The notes: generated by a model from the sequence alone, not told the origin. Counted from the stretch's first letter, positions 13,505 through 21,789 are shown. The stretch: DNA of 30,540 nucleotides from an uncultured Collinsella sp. (GCA_900554325.1 USHA01000015.1:1-30540), one strand, 5' to 3'. Numbers and translations: made by a program.

Positions 13505-14442
13505 TAGGCAGCCTCAATACGATGCAGGATGTCCTCAACGACCTCATCGATCGTAAACTCGTCCATATCAAACCACACGATACGGTCATCGCGCTTAAAC
13601 CACGAAAGCTGACGTTTGGCATAGCGACGCGAACGCATCTTGATGAGTTCGCGAGCCTCATCCATAGAAATCACGCCATTGAAAGCATCAATGATCTCTT
13701 TATAGCCAATTGCCTGCATCGACGTTAGGGCATCTCCCAGCCCCTGGTCCATAAGACCGCGGACCTCATCGACAAGACCCTGCTCAAACATCAGATCGAC
13801 GCGTAGGTTAATGCGTTCATAGAGCACCTCGCGATTTCGCGTCAAGCCAAACCATAGGGCATGATAATGCTCGCGCGGAACACTAAACTGACTTTTTTGC
13901 TGTGCATAGGAGATACCATCATCATGCATCTCGAGCGCACGAATCACACGGCGCACATTATGGGGATGAATAACAGCAGCAGATTCTGGATCGCGCTCGG
14001 CAAGCAGGGCATGCAGTTCTTCCTCGCCAATACGCTCGGCAAGCTCCTGATAGCCCGCACGGCGATCGTCCTCAAGTTCACCCGAGGGAAAGTCCATCTC
14101 ATCAAGGGCGGCCTTAAGATACAGCCCCGTACCCCCGCAAAACACCGGTAGGCGGCCCTCGCCAAGCAAGCGCTCAACATGCGCGCGAGCGTCAGCCTGA
14201 TAAAGCGCAGCAGAATATGCCACACCCGGCTCTACGATGTCGACGAGACGCAGCGGCGCCGTACACTCATCGGGCGCCATCTTTGCGGTACCGATATCCA
14301 TGCCGCGATAGATTTGCATCGCATCGCACGACAGCACTTCAGACGAAAGACGAGCTGCCAAACGATCGGCAACATCGCTCTTACCAACCGCCGTCGGACC
14401 GACAATCGCAACGGCGGAAAGACCTGCCCCAGGAGCAACCAT
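13504..14442 (-). CDS. miaA: tRNA dimethylallyltransferase
   Basis: MiaA adds a dimethylallyl group to A37 of tRNAs that read UNN codons, making i6A, the substrate of MiaB, which is encoded just upstream. It has 312 residues. The P-loop is GPTAVGKS near residue 15, followed by the catalytic SCDAMQIYRGMDIGTAK, with the FCGGTGLYLKA segment in the middle. The start overlaps the miaB stop (TAATG), and the stop overlaps the hflX start in the same way, so three genes are tightly coupled. Confidence 0.96.
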   Translation of the reverse strand: MVAPGAGLSAVAIVGPTAVGKSDVADRLAARLSSEVLSCDAMQIYRGMDIGTAKMAPDECTAPLRLVDIVEPGVAYSAALYQADARAHVERLLGEGRLPVFCGGTGLYLKAALDEMDFPSGELEDDRRAGYQELAERIGEEELHALLAERDPESAAVIHPHNVRRVIRALEMHDDGISYAQQKSQFSVPREHYHALWFGLTRNREVLYERINLRVDLMFEQGLVDEVRGLMDQGLGDALTSMQAIGYKEIIDAFNGVISMDEARELIKMRSRRYAKRQLSWFKRDDRIVWFDMDEFTIDEVVEDILHRIEAA

Positions 14443-15812
14443 TAGCGCGGCTCGCCCACAACGGAGCCAGACAAATACCAGGTCTTGGCAACGTCAACGT
14501 CAACATCAACGATCTTGCCAACAAGCTGGTCGATGCTATATCCCTCGGGAATGGGCGCATGAACGGTCTGATTCTTGGGGCTCTTGCCCAGCAGCACCGC
14601 ATCGTTCTTTTTACTCGTACCCTCAATGAGCGCCGGCACCACGGTATGGAGCTCACCCTGGTTGTACTCGTGCGCTGTCGTCTCGATAACCTTGACCAGA
14701 CGGTTAAAGCGCTCAAGGATGACCTCGTGCGGTGTGGGATCATCAATCTCGGCGGCCGGGGTACCAGCGCGCTTGGAGTAGATGAAGGTATAGGCCTGGG
14801 CATAGCGGACCGTCTCGGCAAGCGAGAGCGTCTGCTCAAAGTCTTCTTCAGTCTCGCCTGGGAAGCCAACGATAATGTCGGTCGAGAGCGCGATATCGGG
14901 CATACGGTTGCGAATGCGATCGACCAGGCCCAAATAGTCCTCACGTGTATAACGGCGATTCATCTCTTTGAGGATCCGCGTCGAACCTGACTGGACGGCC
15001 AAGTGCAGCTGCGGCATAACGGCAGGCGTCTCGGCCATGGCGTCGATGGTCTCGGGCAACAGGTCCTTGGGATGCGAAGACGTAAAGAAGATGCGCTCCA
15101 CACCCGTATCGCCCACGGCACGCAGCAGATCGGCAAAACGCGGCTTGCCAAACAGATCGCGACCATATGAGTTAACGTTTTGGCCCAGCAGCGTAATCTC
15201 ACGCACGCCCTGGCGCACCAAACCGGTCACCTCGTCGACAATCTCCTCGAAGGGGCGGCTCTTTTCGCGACCGCGCACGTACGGCACGATGCAATAGGTG
15301 CAGAAATTATTGCAGCCCGTCATGATGGGCACCCAAGCGTGATACTGGGTCTCTCGATGCCACGGCATGCTCATGGCATCCGTATCCTCATGCTCATTGG
15401 TGCGGATATGACGCTTGCCGTCAAGGAACGCCTCGGCAATGAGCTCGGCCACATGTGCGATGGAATGCGTGCCAAAGATGACATTGACGTTATCGACGTT
15501 GGTGAGCAGTCCCTCGCCATCACGCTGCGCGATGCAGCCGCCCACGGCAACCACACGCTTGCCCGAAGGCGAAGGCGGCAGGCTTTTGCAGGAATTGCAC
15601 TGACCGTACAGGCGAGTATCGGCGGCCTCGCGCACGCAGCATGTCATGAAGACAACAATATCGGCATGCTCAAGATCGAGCGCCATGAGGCAACCATACG
15701 AATCGAGCAGACCGCTCACGCGCTCAGAGTCGTGCTGATTCATCTGGCAGCCAAAGGTGCGGATAAAGTAGGTTTTACCGGCAAGAATATCGCGTACGGA
15801 ACGCTGGTCCAT
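14442..15812 (-). CDS. miaB: tRNA-2-methylthio-N6-dimethylallyladenosine synthase
   Basis: This radical-SAM methylthiotransferase turns i6A37 into ms2i6A37. It has 456 residues. The N-terminal methylthiotransferase domain carries its auxiliary-cluster cysteines C22 (FGCQMN), C58 (TCCVREAA) and C93 (GGCIAQ). The radical-SAM cluster is C167-x3-C171-x2-C174 (GCNNFCTYC), and a TRAM-type RNA-binding domain ends the protein. I chose ATG 15812, about 9 bases after an AGGA; ATG 15818 is an alternative. The open frame reaches 16007, but that would overlap spoVS. Having MiaA and MiaB adjacent covers the two-step modification. Confidence 0.95.
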   Translation of the reverse strand: MDQRSVRDILAGKTYFIRTFGCQMNQHDSERVSGLLDSYGCLMALDLEHADIVVFMTCCVREAADTRLYGQCNSCKSLPPSPSGKRVVAVGGCIAQRDGEGLLTNVDNVNVIFGTHSIAHVAELIAEAFLDGKRHIRTNEHEDTDAMSMPWHRETQYHAWVPIMTGCNNFCTYCIVPYVRGREKSRPFEEIVDEVTGLVRQGVREITLLGQNVNSYGRDLFGKPRFADLLRAVGDTGVERIFFTSSHPKDLLPETIDAMAETPAVMPQLHLAVQSGSTRILKEMNRRYTREDYLGLVDRIRNRMPDIALSTDIIVGFPGETEEDFEQTLSLAETVRYAQAYTFIYSKRAGTPAAEIDDPTPHEVILERFNRLVKVIETTAHEYNQGELHTVVPALIEGTSKKNDAVLLGKSPKNQTVHAPIPEGYSIDQLVGKIVDVDVDVAKTWYLSGSVVGEPR

Positions 15813-15861
15813 GTGCATAAGTCCTAACGATGGAAGGGAGGCGAATCGAGGCAAGCAGAAG

Positions 15862-16179
15862 CTATGCCACAGGCTTAACATCATCCATGACGACGTTATC
15901 CATAGCAGCTCGATTGATCTGGTGAACGTAGATAGAAAGGCGGATGGCCGTGCGCGACTCCCCGTTAATGAGGATATCGGAGAACACGGGCGCGCAGGAA
16001 ATATCAAAACCGGTTGGAATCAAAAAACCGCGCGCGATGGCAACGGCCTTAATGGCCTGGTTGACAGCACCGGCGCCGACACACTGGATGTTGACGGGTA
16101 CACCATCCTTGACCATGCCGGCGATGGCGCCGGCAACGGACGCGGGCGATGATTTGCTTGATACCTTCAGGCAATCCAT
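15862..16179 (-). CDS. spoVS: Stage V sporulation protein S family (Alba-like)
   Basis: This small protein of 105 residues begins MDCLKVSSKSSPASVAGAIAG and continues with GAGAVNQAIKAVAIARGFL, the SpoVS signature. The family has an Alba-like fold and is thought to bind nucleic acid. It is slightly longer than the Bacillus protein (about 86 residues), mainly at the C-terminus. The start ATG 16179 is preceded by GCAGGAG with 7 bases between. In Bacillus spoVS lies downstream of rny and ymdB and close to miaB; the same order is kept here, except that a GHKL ATPase gene stands where ymdB would be. Confidence 0.9.
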   Translation of the reverse strand: MDCLKVSSKSSPASVAGAIAGMVKDGVPVNIQCVGAGAVNQAIKAVAIARGFLIPTGFDISCAPVFSDILINGESRTAIRLSIYVHQINRAAMDNVVMDDVKPVA

Positions 16180-16253
16180 GAAGAAACTCCTGCGTTTAAA
16201 AGTACGTTTTAACTGCAATAACTGTATCGTACCGAGAGGACTCGGTAAAGGCA

Positions 16254-17339
16254 CTATTCCTCTTTGGCAAGATCGAATGTCACGGTGATTCGATCACGCG
16301 AAACGCGAATCTTTGGGTCGCCGCAAAGGTTGAGATAGTACCGGGCAGCAAGGTCATTAAAGTCGCGCTCCACAGCGCGCGAAAACTGTGCCATGTCATC
16401 CTTGGCAATACGTAGCCCACGACGATCTTTCGCAAGATCGACAGGAGCCGGCGCATGCGAGGATGAGTCACGCTCGCGCAGCAGACGCGCAGTCACACCG
16501 CGAACGGGCTTAATCTGCCCTGCCAAAATGCGATGGGCCGTGCGCTCGGACATCTCAAGACCCAAACCCGAACAGATACGGATAAAGTCCTCGGCATCAG
16601 AGGCAAGGCCCAAACGATCGACAACCGGAAGCTCGCTCTCGTCATCAATAAACAGGAGACGAGACGTATCGAGCCGACTTGACGCCTGAGCATAAAGAGT
16701 CGCGGCAATCTCAGACGGAGAACCAAGATAGACATCACAACCACGCAGCTCCTCAAGCGCAAACTCACAGGCGGCGCGAATAATATTATGAGGACCGCGA
16801 GCACAGACATAACGTCCGTCCTCATCCTTGACGGCCTGGGGCCAGCTGGACTGATCGGCACGCTCACTGAGGCGGTCGGCTGCAACGCTCACCTTAAAGG
16901 CTGAACCAAGATCGACGCCAGACGTGACCACACGGGCCTCGTCGGTGTTCTGCTTGATCGAAAACAATGCCATGCCACGACCATGAACGCCCCAACGATC
17001 CATCTTCATGCTCTCGAGCTTGGAGGTAACGCGGGCATCGAAGATTCGCTCTTGCATATCCTGCGGAACGCCCGAACCGTTATCCAGAAAGACAAGCGTG
17101 CGGACGCCATCTTCCTTGGTCGTGGCGAGATAGACCTTGTCGGCGCCAGCATCGCGAGCATTTCGGAGCATTTCGATGACGATATCCTCGACATGCTGAA
17201 TGTCGTGCTTTGCCTGGCGCCGCTCGGCCTCCGAAACGCGGAGGCGAACATACCCCTCGCCAAGGTTCTCCTCGACGCGAAGGTTGCCCTCCCCCGACAT
17301 CGACGCGATAAATGAGATGAGCTCGTTCGCGTCGCTCAT
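16254..17339 (-). CDS. GHKL-type ATPase of unknown function in the rny operon
   Basis: This 361-residue protein has a Bergerat (GHKL) ATP-binding fold: N-box EMLRNARDAGAD (56-67, with E56 and N60), G1 box DNGSG (86-90) and G2 box GVHGRG (117-122). The set resembles MutL, Hsp90 and histidine kinases. There is no dimerisation/His-phosphorylation domain, sensor or transmembrane segment, so it is not an ordinary histidine kinase. The C-terminal ~190 residues match nothing I recognise. Its start lies 1 base after the rny stop, implying a tight translational link. A role with RNase Y, for example in RNA turnover, is only a guess from position. Confidence 0.8.
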   Translation of the reverse strand: MSDANELISFIASMSGEGNLRVEENLGEGYVRLRVSEAERRQAKHDIQHVEDIVIEMLRNARDAGADKVYLATTKEDGVRTLVFLDNGSGVPQDMQERIFDARVTSKLESMKMDRWGVHGRGMALFSIKQNTDEARVVTSGVDLGSAFKVSVAADRLSERADQSSWPQAVKDEDGRYVCARGPHNIIRAACEFALEELRGCDVYLGSPSEIAATLYAQASSRLDTSRLLFIDDESELPVVDRLGLASDAEDFIRICSGLGLEMSERTAHRILAGQIKPVRGVTARLLRERDSSSHAPAPVDLAKDRRGLRIAKDDMAQFSRAVERDFNDLAARYYLNLCGDPKIRVSRDRITVTFDLAKEE

Positions 17340-17340
17340 G

Positions 17341-18891
17341 TTATTTAGCGATATCGACAGCGCGGCTCTCGCGAATCACGACGACGCGCACCTGACCGGG
17401 ATACTCCATCTCTTCCTCGATCTGATGGGCGATATCGTGAGCCAGAACCGTGGACTGGGCATCGGAGATCTTGTCCGGCTGAACCATGACGTGGACCTCG
17501 CGACCAGCCTGCATGGCATAGGTACGCTCGACGCCGTCATGGGAGTTGGCAATCTCCTCGAGCTTCTCAAGACGCTTGATGTAGTTCTCGGCAGACTCGC
17601 GACGGGCACCGGGGCGAGAGGCAGAGACAGCATCGGCGGCCTGTACCAGGACATCGAGCACCGTGTTGGGGTCGACATCGGCATGGTGAGCCTCGATAGC
17701 GTGGACGATAACGGGCTTCTCGCCATAACGACGGGCGAGCTCGGCGCCGATGACGGCATGCGGGCCCTCGACGTCGTGGTCGATTGCCTTGCCCAGGTCG
17801 TGCAGCAGGCCGGCGCGCTTGGCGGTCACAACGTCCAGGCCAAGCTCGGAAGCCATCACGCCGCACAGATCAGAGACCTCAAGGGAGTGCTGAAGCACGT
17901 TCTGACCAAACGAAGTACGGTAGCGCAGGGCACCAAGGGTCTTGACGATCTCGGGGTGCAGATCGTGGATGCCGGTATCGAAGGCAGCCTGCTCGCCAGC
18001 CTCGCGTACGCGCTGCTGAACCAGGTCGGCAGCCTTGTGATACATCTCCTCGATGCGGGCAGGGTGAATGCGGCCGTCGGCGATGAGGTTCTCGAGGGCG
18101 ACACGGGCGGTCTCACGACGGACCGGGTCGAAGCTCGAAAGAACGACGGTCTCGGGCGTGTCATCGATCACGAGATTGACGCCGGAAACCTGCTCGAAGG
18201 TCCGGATGTTGCGACCCTCGCGACCGATGATACGGCCCTTGAGGTCATCAGAGGGAATGTGCACGGAGGTAACGGTGACCTCCGCAGTGTGATCGGCAGC
18301 GCAGCGCTGAATCGCCAGGGACAGAATCTCCTGGGCGGTCTTGTGGCACTCGGCGCGAACCTGCTGCTCGGACTCGCGAATGATCGTGGCGGCCTCGTGG
18401 GTGACCTCGCCGCGAACCTTATCGAGGAGCTCCTTGTGGGCGTCCTCGCGGGTAAGGTCGGCGATACGCTCGAGCTCGGAGGTCTGCTTTGCGCAGAGCT
18501 CCTCGAGCTCACGAGAACGCTTCTCGACCTGACCGGCCTGGCTGGACAGCTGATGCTCGCGCTTGTCGAGAGCGTCGTTGCGGCGATCGAGGGATTCCTC
18601 GCGCTGCATCACGCGGTTCTCGAGCGTACGAATCTCGTTCTTACGCTGCTTGTCCTCGGCCTCGGCGGCCTGCTTGTTCTTGATGATCTCCTCTTTAGCC
18701 TCGAGCAGAGCCTCTTTTTTGAGGGTCTCGGCCTGACGCTTTGCATCACCGATCAGGGACTCAGCCTGTGCGTGTGCCGACTGGATCTTTTCGTCGGCCT
18801 CGTGAAGACTACCCTGCTTGGCGGTGCGCATGTAGGCAATGGCGGCGATGGCACCCAAAACGATGCCAACGAGCGCTGCGATGATAGGCAT
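17341..18891 (-). CDS. rny: Ribonuclease Y
   Basis: This membrane-anchored endoribonuclease initiates mRNA decay. It has 516 residues. An N-terminal transmembrane helix (about 1-22) is followed by a long charged coiled coil (about 25-195), a KH RNA-binding domain (about 205-265, with GRIIGREGRNIR) and an HD domain whose metal-binding motif is LLHDLGKAID (about 364-373). I chose ATG 18891 because AAAAAGGAG lies 5 bases upstream; a GTG two codons earlier overlaps that site. A strong promoter lies about 170 bases upstream, leaving a long structured leader. Confidence 0.96.
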   Translation of the reverse strand: MPIIAALVGIVLGAIAAIAYMRTAKQGSLHEADEKIQSAHAQAESLIGDAKRQAETLKKEALLEAKEEIIKNKQAAEAEDKQRKNEIRTLENRVMQREESLDRRNDALDKREHQLSSQAGQVEKRSRELEELCAKQTSELERIADLTREDAHKELLDKVRGEVTHEAATIIRESEQQVRAECHKTAQEILSLAIQRCAADHTAEVTVTSVHIPSDDLKGRIIGREGRNIRTFEQVSGVNLVIDDTPETVVLSSFDPVRRETARVALENLIADGRIHPARIEEMYHKAADLVQQRVREAGEQAAFDTGIHDLHPEIVKTLGALRYRTSFGQNVLQHSLEVSDLCGVMASELGLDVVTAKRAGLLHDLGKAIDHDVEGPHAVIGAELARRYGEKPVIVHAIEAHHADVDPNTVLDVLVQAADAVSASRPGARRESAENYIKRLEKLEEIANSHDGVERTYAMQAGREVHVMVQPDKISDAQSTVLAHDIAHQIEEEMEYPGQVRVVVIRESRAVDIAK

Positions 18892-18926
18892 GCTCACTCC
18901 TTTTTATGGATTCGTTACACAACAAA

Positions 18927-18952
18927 GCGAACCGTCCTTACGAACGGCTCGC
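18927..18952 (-). promoter_or_regulatory. Leader hairpin of rny
   Basis: On the minus strand GCGAGCCGT (18952-18944) pairs with ACGGTTCGC (18935-18927) over 9 bp, including one G-U, around an 8-base loop. It is followed by TTTGTTGTG, a weak T-run. It lies in the ~160-base rny leader and might be an attenuator or a processing site; no function is shown. Confidence 0.45.
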
Positions 18953-19057
18953 GACATTTGAGTAATATGGGCGCAGCTTATGCGGGTCGGATACAGATAA
19001 ACATATAAACAAACTCATCACAGATGAGCACATATCACAAAGCAAATGACAGTGTTT

Positions 19058-19086
19058 ATCGTACGTTGAACCACAACAACTGTCAA
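19058..19086 (-). promoter_or_regulatory. Promoter of rny
   Basis: TTGACA (minus strand, 19086-19081) and TACGAT (19063-19058) are separated by exactly 17 bases. This is a near-consensus sigma-A promoter in the gap between recX and rny. Transcription would start near 19050, giving a leader of about 160 bases. Confidence 0.8.
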
Positions 19087-19148
19087 ATAAATGGCCCCAG
19101 CACGGCGGCTAAAACACGGTGAACGGCAGGGCCACAAAACGCATACGC

Positions 19149-19841
19149 CTAAACCGCACATTCCTCGCGTTCGGCATCGAGACGTGCCTTAACGGCATCG
19201 GCGGCGATATAATACGAGAAGCCCTTGCCCATCAAAAACCGAACCAGTTTTTCGAATCCGCGCGTCTCTGGAACACGCCGCTTGGCAAGCAGGGCTGACG
19301 CACGCGCCAAATCGTCTTCGACGGCAAAATAATCCTCGGGATAACCGGGAATGTCATCGAGCACGACATGACGGCGCTTGAGCTCGGTCTCGATTTTGCG
19401 CTGTCCCCAACCGCGCCGCTTGCGCTCCTCGATAAAGTACGAGCAAAAGCGGTTCTCGTCTAAAAAGTGATATTCGGTGGCGCGCTCGACGGCGAAATCG
19501 ATCGCGGGCTGGTGAAAGCCGTAGCGAGCCAGCTTGTCACGGACCTCACCCGTCGCATGGTCGCGGCGCGATAACATCTCGGTCACCATGGTAAGCGCAC
19601 ATTTACGCTCGATGAGCTGCACCGCCTCACGAAAGTTGTCCCAATCACAGGGAAGATCGGGGCGGTTTTTGACATACAGCCGCGCGACCCGCACGGGAAT
19701 CCAAATGGACCGCTCAAAACCGCCCTCAAGCTCACAATCGATATGTGCGCAAGGCTTTTTGGACGCATACCCGCTCGAGAACGAGGAGGCCGCCTTCTTG
19801 TCGGGAAAGACGACCGTGGCCTCGGTCACCGTATACGACAT
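19149..19841 (-). CDS. recX: Regulatory protein RecX
   Basis: RecX binds and caps RecA filaments, limiting recombination and SOS signalling. It has 230 residues, and the helical RecX repeats occupy about residues 85-225: ALTMVTEMLSRRDHATGEVR, then FLDENRFCSYFIEERKRRGWG and the third repeat near the end. Residues 1-75 are a poorly conserved extension common in actinobacterial RecX. It follows recA by 11 bases and is probably read from the recA promoter. No strong ribosome site is visible, so translation may depend on coupling to recA. Confidence 0.9.
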   Translation of the reverse strand: MSYTVTEATVVFPDKKAASSFSSGYASKKPCAHIDCELEGGFERSIWIPVRVARLYVKNRPDLPCDWDNFREAVQLIERKCALTMVTEMLSRRDHATGEVRDKLARYGFHQPAIDFAVERATEYHFLDENRFCSYFIEERKRRGWGQRKIETELKRRHVVLDDIPGYPEDYFAVEDDLARASALLAKRRVPETRGFEKLVRFLMGKGFSYYIAADAVKARLDAEREECAV

Positions 19842-19852
19842 GAGCGTAACCG

Positions 19853-21001
19853 CTACTCGTCGTCATCATCGAGCATGGCGGAACCATCGATGGCGTAAAG
19901 CTCGTCAAACTCCTCAGGCGCAGGCTGATCGGTCAGCTCGACCTCGGACGGAGCATCGTCATCAAACTCAAGTCCGCAGGCAAGGCGGACCTTATGCTCA
20001 ATCTCGTCAGCGCAATCGGGGTGTTCGCGCAGGAACGCCTTGGCGGCCTCGCGACCGTTGCCGAGCTTGTCCTCGCCATAGGCAAACCAGGAGCCCATCT
20101 TCTTGCAGATGCCGCACTCGACAGCCATGTCCAGAATCGAGCCCTCCTTAGAGATACCCGTACCGTACATGATGTCGAACTCAGCAGAACGGAACGGAGC
20201 TGCCACCTTGTTCTTAACGACCTTGGCGCGCACGCGGTTACCGATAACCTCGTCCTTAAGCTTAATGCTGTCGATACGACGAATGTCGATACGCACCGAA
20301 GAGAAGAACTTAAGGGCGCGGCCGCCCGTCGTAGTCTCGGGGTTGCCGAACATGACGCCGATCTTCTCACGCAGCTGGTTAATGAAGATGCACGTCGTGT
20401 TGGACTTGGACAGCGAGCCGGCGAGCTTGCGGAGCGCCTGGCTCATCAGGCGAGCCTGAAGACCGACCGTAGTATCGCCGATTTCTCCCTCGATTTCGGC
20501 ACGCGGGGTCAGCGCGGCGACGGAGTCGACGACGATGGCATCGATGGCGCCGGAACGCACGAGCATATCAACAATCTCGAGCGCCTGCTCGCCCGTATCG
20601 GGCTGGGAAATGAGCACCTCGTCGATATCCACGCCGATGCGCGCGGCATACGTGGGATCGAGCGCATGCTCGGCATCGATAAATGCCACAACGCCACCCA
20701 TTGCCTGGGCCTCGGCCAGGATCTCGAGCGAAAGCGTCGTCTTACCGGAGGACTCAGGACCGTAAATCTCGACGATACGGCCGCGCGGCACGCCGCCGAT
20801 ACCCAGCGCGGCATCGAGGGCCAGGGCGCCCGTGGGAATGGCCTCGACCTCGAGCTCGGGACCACCGTCGCCGTACCTCATGATGGAACCCTGGCCGAAT
20901 TTCTTCTCGATCTCGGCCTTGGTGGTGGCGATCATCTCATCGCGCTCTTTACCCGTCGTGCGAGCATGAACGGTACGTACGGGACCTGAATTCTTGGCCA
21001 T
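19853..21001 (-). CDS. recA: Recombinase RecA
   Basis: RecA is the strand-exchange ATPase and LexA co-protease. It has 382 residues. The Walker A motif is GPESSGKTT (81-89), the Walker B region is VVDSVAAL, and the L2 region carries FINQLREKIGVMFGNPETTTGG in two conserved pieces. The C-terminus is strongly acidic (ending DDDDE), as is usual. The N-terminus is about 20 residues longer than in E. coli. I chose ATG 21001 because AGGAGG lies 7 bases upstream; an open extension to 21022 exists. The promoter at 21032-21060 contains a perfect LexA box. Confidence 0.97.
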   Translation of the reverse strand: MAKNSGPVRTVHARTTGKERDEMIATTKAEIEKKFGQGSIMRYGDGGPELEVEAIPTGALALDAALGIGGVPRGRIVEIYGPESSGKTTLSLEILAEAQAMGGVVAFIDAEHALDPTYAARIGVDIDEVLISQPDTGEQALEIVDMLVRSGAIDAIVVDSVAALTPRAEIEGEIGDTTVGLQARLMSQALRKLAGSLSKSNTTCIFINQLREKIGVMFGNPETTTGGRALKFFSSVRIDIRRIDSIKLKDEVIGNRVRAKVVKNKVAAPFRSAEFDIMYGTGISKEGSILDMAVECGICKKMGSWFAYGEDKLGNGREAAKAFLREHPDCADEIEHKVRLACGLEFDDDAPSEVELTDQPAPEEFDELYAIDGSAMLDDDDE

Positions 21002-21031
21002 GAATAGCCCTCCTCTTAACAACCTGCATCG

Positions 21032-21060
21032 ATAATAAACGAACGGCTGTTCGTGGTCAA
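21032..21060 (-). promoter_or_regulatory. recA promoter
   Basis: On the minus strand TTGACC (21060-21055) and TATTAT (21037-21032) are 17 bases apart, close to the sigma-A consensus. The LexA box at 21040-21053 fills the spacer, an arrangement that gives tight SOS control. Confidence 0.88.
21040..21053. promoter_or_regulatory. LexA box of recA
   Basis: CGAACGGCTGTTCG is an exact match to the Gram-positive LexA consensus CGAAC-N4-GTTCG and lies between the -35 and -10 of recA. Confidence 0.93.
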
Positions 21061-21092
21061 CCGTTCAGGCCAATCATATGCAGGCGGTCTTT

Positions 21093-21152
21093 CCAAAACC
21101 CAACCAAACGCCGACCAAACACTGACCAAATGCTTGACCACAAAGGACCAAA
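21093..21152. repeat. CCAAA motif phased at ~11 bp upstream of recA promoter
   Basis: CCAAA starts at 21093, 21104, 21115, 21126 and 21148, with a degenerate CCACA at 21138. Steps are 11, 11, 11, 12 and 10 bases, that is, about one helical turn each. The middle units read CCAAACGCCGA and CCAAACACTGA. The short A-runs are in phase, which would favour DNA bending, or the units could be protein half-sites. It lies 33-92 bases upstream of the recA -35. Confidence 0.7.
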
Positions 21153-21227
21153 TATGAACAAGGCAGGCAAAAAAACATCTACAACCAGCACAAACGCCAA
21201 ATGAGTCTAAGGTCCCTATCTCCACAA

Positions 21228-21251
21228 TTAAGGGGCTCGGAGGCCCCTTAA
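21228..21251. terminator. Hairpin after cinA, possible terminator
   Basis: TTAAGGGGC (21228-21236) and GCCCCTTAA (21243-21251) form a 9-bp stem with a 6-base loop, 7 bases beyond the cinA stop. On the minus strand the tail is TTGTGG, a poor T-run, so termination may be partial. Confidence 0.5.
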
Positions 21252-21258
21252 AACACGT

Positions 21259-21789
21259 CTATTCCATAGAGTTGAGCACAAGGGCAATGCGACCCAATGC
21301 CTCCGTGACCGCATGGGCACGAACACACGAACGGTCGCCCTCATAGTGGCAGCGCACAGAGTCCACGACCGGCACGCCCCCATCGGCGGAACGATGCGCC
21401 CAGCCAATATAGAAAGTGCCCGCCGGATCGTCCTCAGTGCCACCGCCGGGGCCGGCATAACCCGTTGCGCTCACTGCAATATCGCTCTGGTACAGCTCCA
21501 GCGAACCCACCGCCATCTCGCGCGCGGTCTGATGCGACACCGCGGTGTAGCGGTCGAGCGTCTCCTGCTCAACACCCAGCACGCGATGCTTAATCTCATC
21601 GCAGTAGGTCACCGCACCGCCACGCAGCACCGCCGAGGCGCCCGGGATATCCGCAATCGTCGAGGCGATCATACCCGCCGTCAGCGACTCAGCCGTCGAA
21701 ACCGTCACACCCCGAGCGCTCGCGCGCTCGACGATATCGCGCGCCAGCTCCTCGTTATGTGCGGAAATCTGCTCAAAAGAGTCCGTCAT
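21259..21789 (-). CDS. cinA: CinA C-terminal domain protein (nicotinamide-nucleotide amidase type)
   Basis: This 176-residue protein has only the C-terminal CinA/PncC domain, without the N-terminal MoCF-like domain of full-length CinA. The family deamidates nicotinamide mononucleotide in pyridine-nucleotide salvage. Landmarks are STAESLTAGMIASTIADIPGAS (about 31-52, with the catalytic-region Ser) and the ATGYAGPGGGTEDDPAGTFYIG segment in two conserved pieces. A start at ATG 21789 is preferred; a GTG at 21795 is possible. Neither has a strong ribosome site. The gene follows pgsA by about 12 bases, and the order pgsA-cinA-recA is the same as in Bacillus. Confidence 0.9.
   Translation of the reverse strand: MTDSFEQISAHNEELARDIVERASARGVTVSTAESLTAGMIASTIADIPGASAVLRGGAVTYCDEIKHRVLGVEQETLDRYTAVSHQTAREMAVGSLELYQSDIAVSATGYAGPGGGTEDDPAGTFYIGWAHRSADGGVPVVDSVRCHYEGDRSCVRAHAVTEALGRIALVLNSME

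Noticed and set aside
17200..19008. A 602-codon plus-strand open frame
   Set aside because: It lies antisense to rny. High-GC codon use leaves the opposite strand open, and the product is Leu/Gly/Asp-rich without any domain.
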